NCBI RefSeq assembly: GCF_032884065.1
Contig: NC_088867.1
Coordinates: 47,990,857 to 48,054,856 of the forward strand
DNA length: 64,000 bases
Direction of reading: 5' to 3'
Source of the DNA: Artemia franciscana
Taxonomy: Eukaryota > Arthropoda > Branchiopoda > Anostraca > Artemiidae
Positions within the stretch are counted from its first letter, which is position 1. Every line of letters begins with the position of its first letter. Under the pieces are notes generated by a model. It searched no databases. It saw only the letters and a list, made by a program, of their open reading frames with translations, and had not been told where the DNA came from. The position numbers were made by a program, and so were the translations under genes. Below are positions 62,101 through 64,000 of the stretch, piece by piece.

Positions 62101-64000
62101 TCTAAGTTTTCCAAATCAACACCAGTCGCTCCTCCAAAGAGAACAGATCCGTTCCAAATATGCCAATCACGTATCTATAACTTGTGTTTATTCTTCCCAT
62201 CAAGTTTCATCCCGATTTCTCCACTCTAAACGTTTTCCAAGATTTCCGTTTCCCCCTCACAGGCCCCTATGTCCCCGGATTCGATTCAAACTGAAAATAG
62301 ATTATAGATCTATTTTCAAATATTATAGATCATTATGAAAATAGATCCTTCTATATATCGAGTTTCATTAAGATCCGATCACCCATTCGTAAGATCAAGA
62401 TACCTAAATTTCCACATTTACCAAGAATTTCGGTTTCCCCCTCCAACTCTCCCAATGTTACCGGATCTGGTCAGGATTTAAAATAAGAGCTCTAAAGCAC
62501 AAGATCCTCATATATGAAATTTCATTGGTCCGGTTATGTCAGTCATATATCTTGGACATGTTTTTATTGTTCCCACCAAGTTTCATCCTGATCTCTCCGC
62601 TTTAAGTGTTTCCAAGATTTTCGGTCCCTCCCCCTACTCCCCGCCAATGACGCTTAACATAGTCGGAATTTAAAATAAGATATCTGAGTTACGAGGTACT
62701 TCTAAATATGATTTAAGATCCAATCCCTCCTTTGTAAGTTAAAAATACTTCATTTTTTCTAGTTTTTCCGAATTAACCCCCCCCCCCCCCCAATTCCCCC
62801 AAACAGAGCGGATCCGTTCCAGTTATGTAAATCATGTATCTAGGACTTCTTCTTATTTGTCCCATCAGGTTTCATCCCAATCACTCCAATCTAAGGGTTT
62901 TCCAAGATTTTAGGTCCCCCCTCAGCTCCCCCCAATGTCACCGGATCTTGAGCGGATTCGGTTATGTTAGTCAGGTATCTTGGATTTGTTTCTATTCTTT
63001 CCACCAAGTATTATCCTGATCTCTCCGCTTTACGTGTTTTCCAAAATTTCTGGCTCCCCTCCCCCCTCCAATGACCCTGGATCTGGTCGGGATTTAAAAA
63101 AAGAGATCGGAGTTACGAAATCCTAAGATCCAATCACTCCTTCATAAGTAAAAAATACCTTTTTTCTAATTTTTCAGAACTAACCCTCCCCCCTCCCCCA
63201 AAAGGAGCGGATCCATTCTGGTGATGTCAATCACGTATCTAGGAGTTATGCTCATTTTTCCCACTAAGTTTCATCCCAATCCCTCCACTCTAAGCATTTT
63301 CCAAGATTTTAGGCCCCCCTCCAATTCCCCCAATTTCACCAGATCCGGTTGGGAATTAAAGTAAGAGCTCTGAAATACAATATTGTTCTAAATATCAAAT
63401 TTCATTAAGATCCAATCACTCGTTTCTAAGTTAAAAATACCTCATTTATTCTATTTTTTCTGATTTAACCATCCCCCCACTCGCCTCAGATGGTCAAATC
63501 GGGAGAACGACAATTTCTAATTTAATCTGGTCTGGTTCCTGATACGCCTACCAAATTTCATTGTCCTAACTTACCTGGAAGTGAATAAACTAGCAAAACC
63601 AGGACCAGCAGACTGAGAGAATTTGCAATTGCTATATATCACTATGTAGACACCAAGTGCCATAAAAAAAAGTAAAATTTTAACTACTTTACGACAAACT
63701 GGGAAAAATATGTTTTTAAACAAAAACAGCAGCTAATTCTTATAACAGAGAAGTCAATATACCATTGCACCCTCTCAAAAATCGAATTTTCAAACCAGTA
63801 ACATCTCTTTGGTGCTCCAAGAAGTGATTTTTGTTTATAAATGGGAAAAGAGAAGCTTTCAACTTCTAAATGGGATATGGAGCACATAAGGATTGTATTG
63901 CCGCTTGTGTGCATAATCTGTAGAATATAGAAAAAATCATTATTCTGCAAAATTGATTTGTTTTCTGCAAAACAAAATATTTTGTAACTGTGGGTTATAC
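59160..64000. repeat. Young segmental duplication, copy 2
   Basis: Collinear with 18660-23690 at about 97% identity by eye, running off the window. It carries the same family A element (61459-63670). Small private changes occur, such as a different ~35 bp near 60360-60395, an extra palindromic bit near 62295-62335, and short deletions near 62525 and 63125. Confidence 0.85.
61459..63670 (+). mobile_element. Family A tandem-repeat element in the young duplicate
   Basis: Duplicate of 20962-23278 with the same order of units, carried by the segmental duplication rather than by independent insertion. Confidence 0.75.

Overview
This is eukaryotic, AT-rich, intron-bearing and very repeat-dense DNA from an animal. 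C2H2 zinc-finger genes, RTE- and Jockey/CR1-type LINEs, a Penelope-type repeat and several tandem-repeat-bearing mobile elements all point to an arthropod. The overall look is crustacean-like (brine-shrimp-like is my best guess), but nothing here proves the species. Almost all open reading frames are chance; I support only two protein genes plus fragments.

Genes. Two paralogous three-exon C2H2 zinc-finger genes lie on the minus strand. Gene 1 has exons at 18257-18302, 16970-17140 and 6865-7733, giving 361 aa and 9 fingers. Gene 2 has exons at 55328-55373, 47125-47295 and 43212-44089, giving 364 aa; a +1 frameshift removes its last two fingers. Exons 1 and 2 have identical lengths in both genes, the splice sites match, and the phases join without a break. 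Other coding-like pieces are weak: a possible terminal exon at 38345-38514, an RRM-like relic near 30180-30640 and a duplicated 40-nt exon-like block at 58.4/59.0 kb. One near-complete tRNA-Lys(TTT) lies at 8424-8496 on the minus strand.

Layout. 1-3.0 kb: unannotated DNA and a tRNA-derived SINE. 3.7-5.1 kb: truncated LINE. 5.5-6.85 kb: a dispersed repeat with a foldback end. 6.85-19 kb: gene 1 with large repeat-filled introns, including an inverted-repeat array of ~220-235 bp units. 19-23.7 kb: a non-coding block that recurs nearly unchanged at 59.2-64.0 kb. 23.7-31.5 kb: AT-rich DNA with local duplications. 31.5-37.2 kb: three different tandem arrays. 37.6-38.1 kb: a degenerate CRE-like array. 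38.1-42.5 kb: little recognisable. 42.6-56.3 kb: gene 2 with its own insertions (Penelope fragment, RTE LINE, a ~180 bp TA microsatellite and a 3 kb tandem-repeat element). 56.3-59.2 kb: mixed repeats. 59.2-64 kb: the recent duplicate.

How it fits together. An old tandem duplication copied the whole zinc-finger locus (about 6.85-19.2 kb versus 43.05-56.3 kb). A much younger event copied 18.66-23.7 kb to 59.16-64 kb. Because the old duplicates align, each insertion in one copy can be read against an empty site in the other. This defines the ends of a Helitron-like, tandem-repeat-carrying element (51741-54784) that inserted between A and T with no visible target duplication. All identities are estimates by eye.
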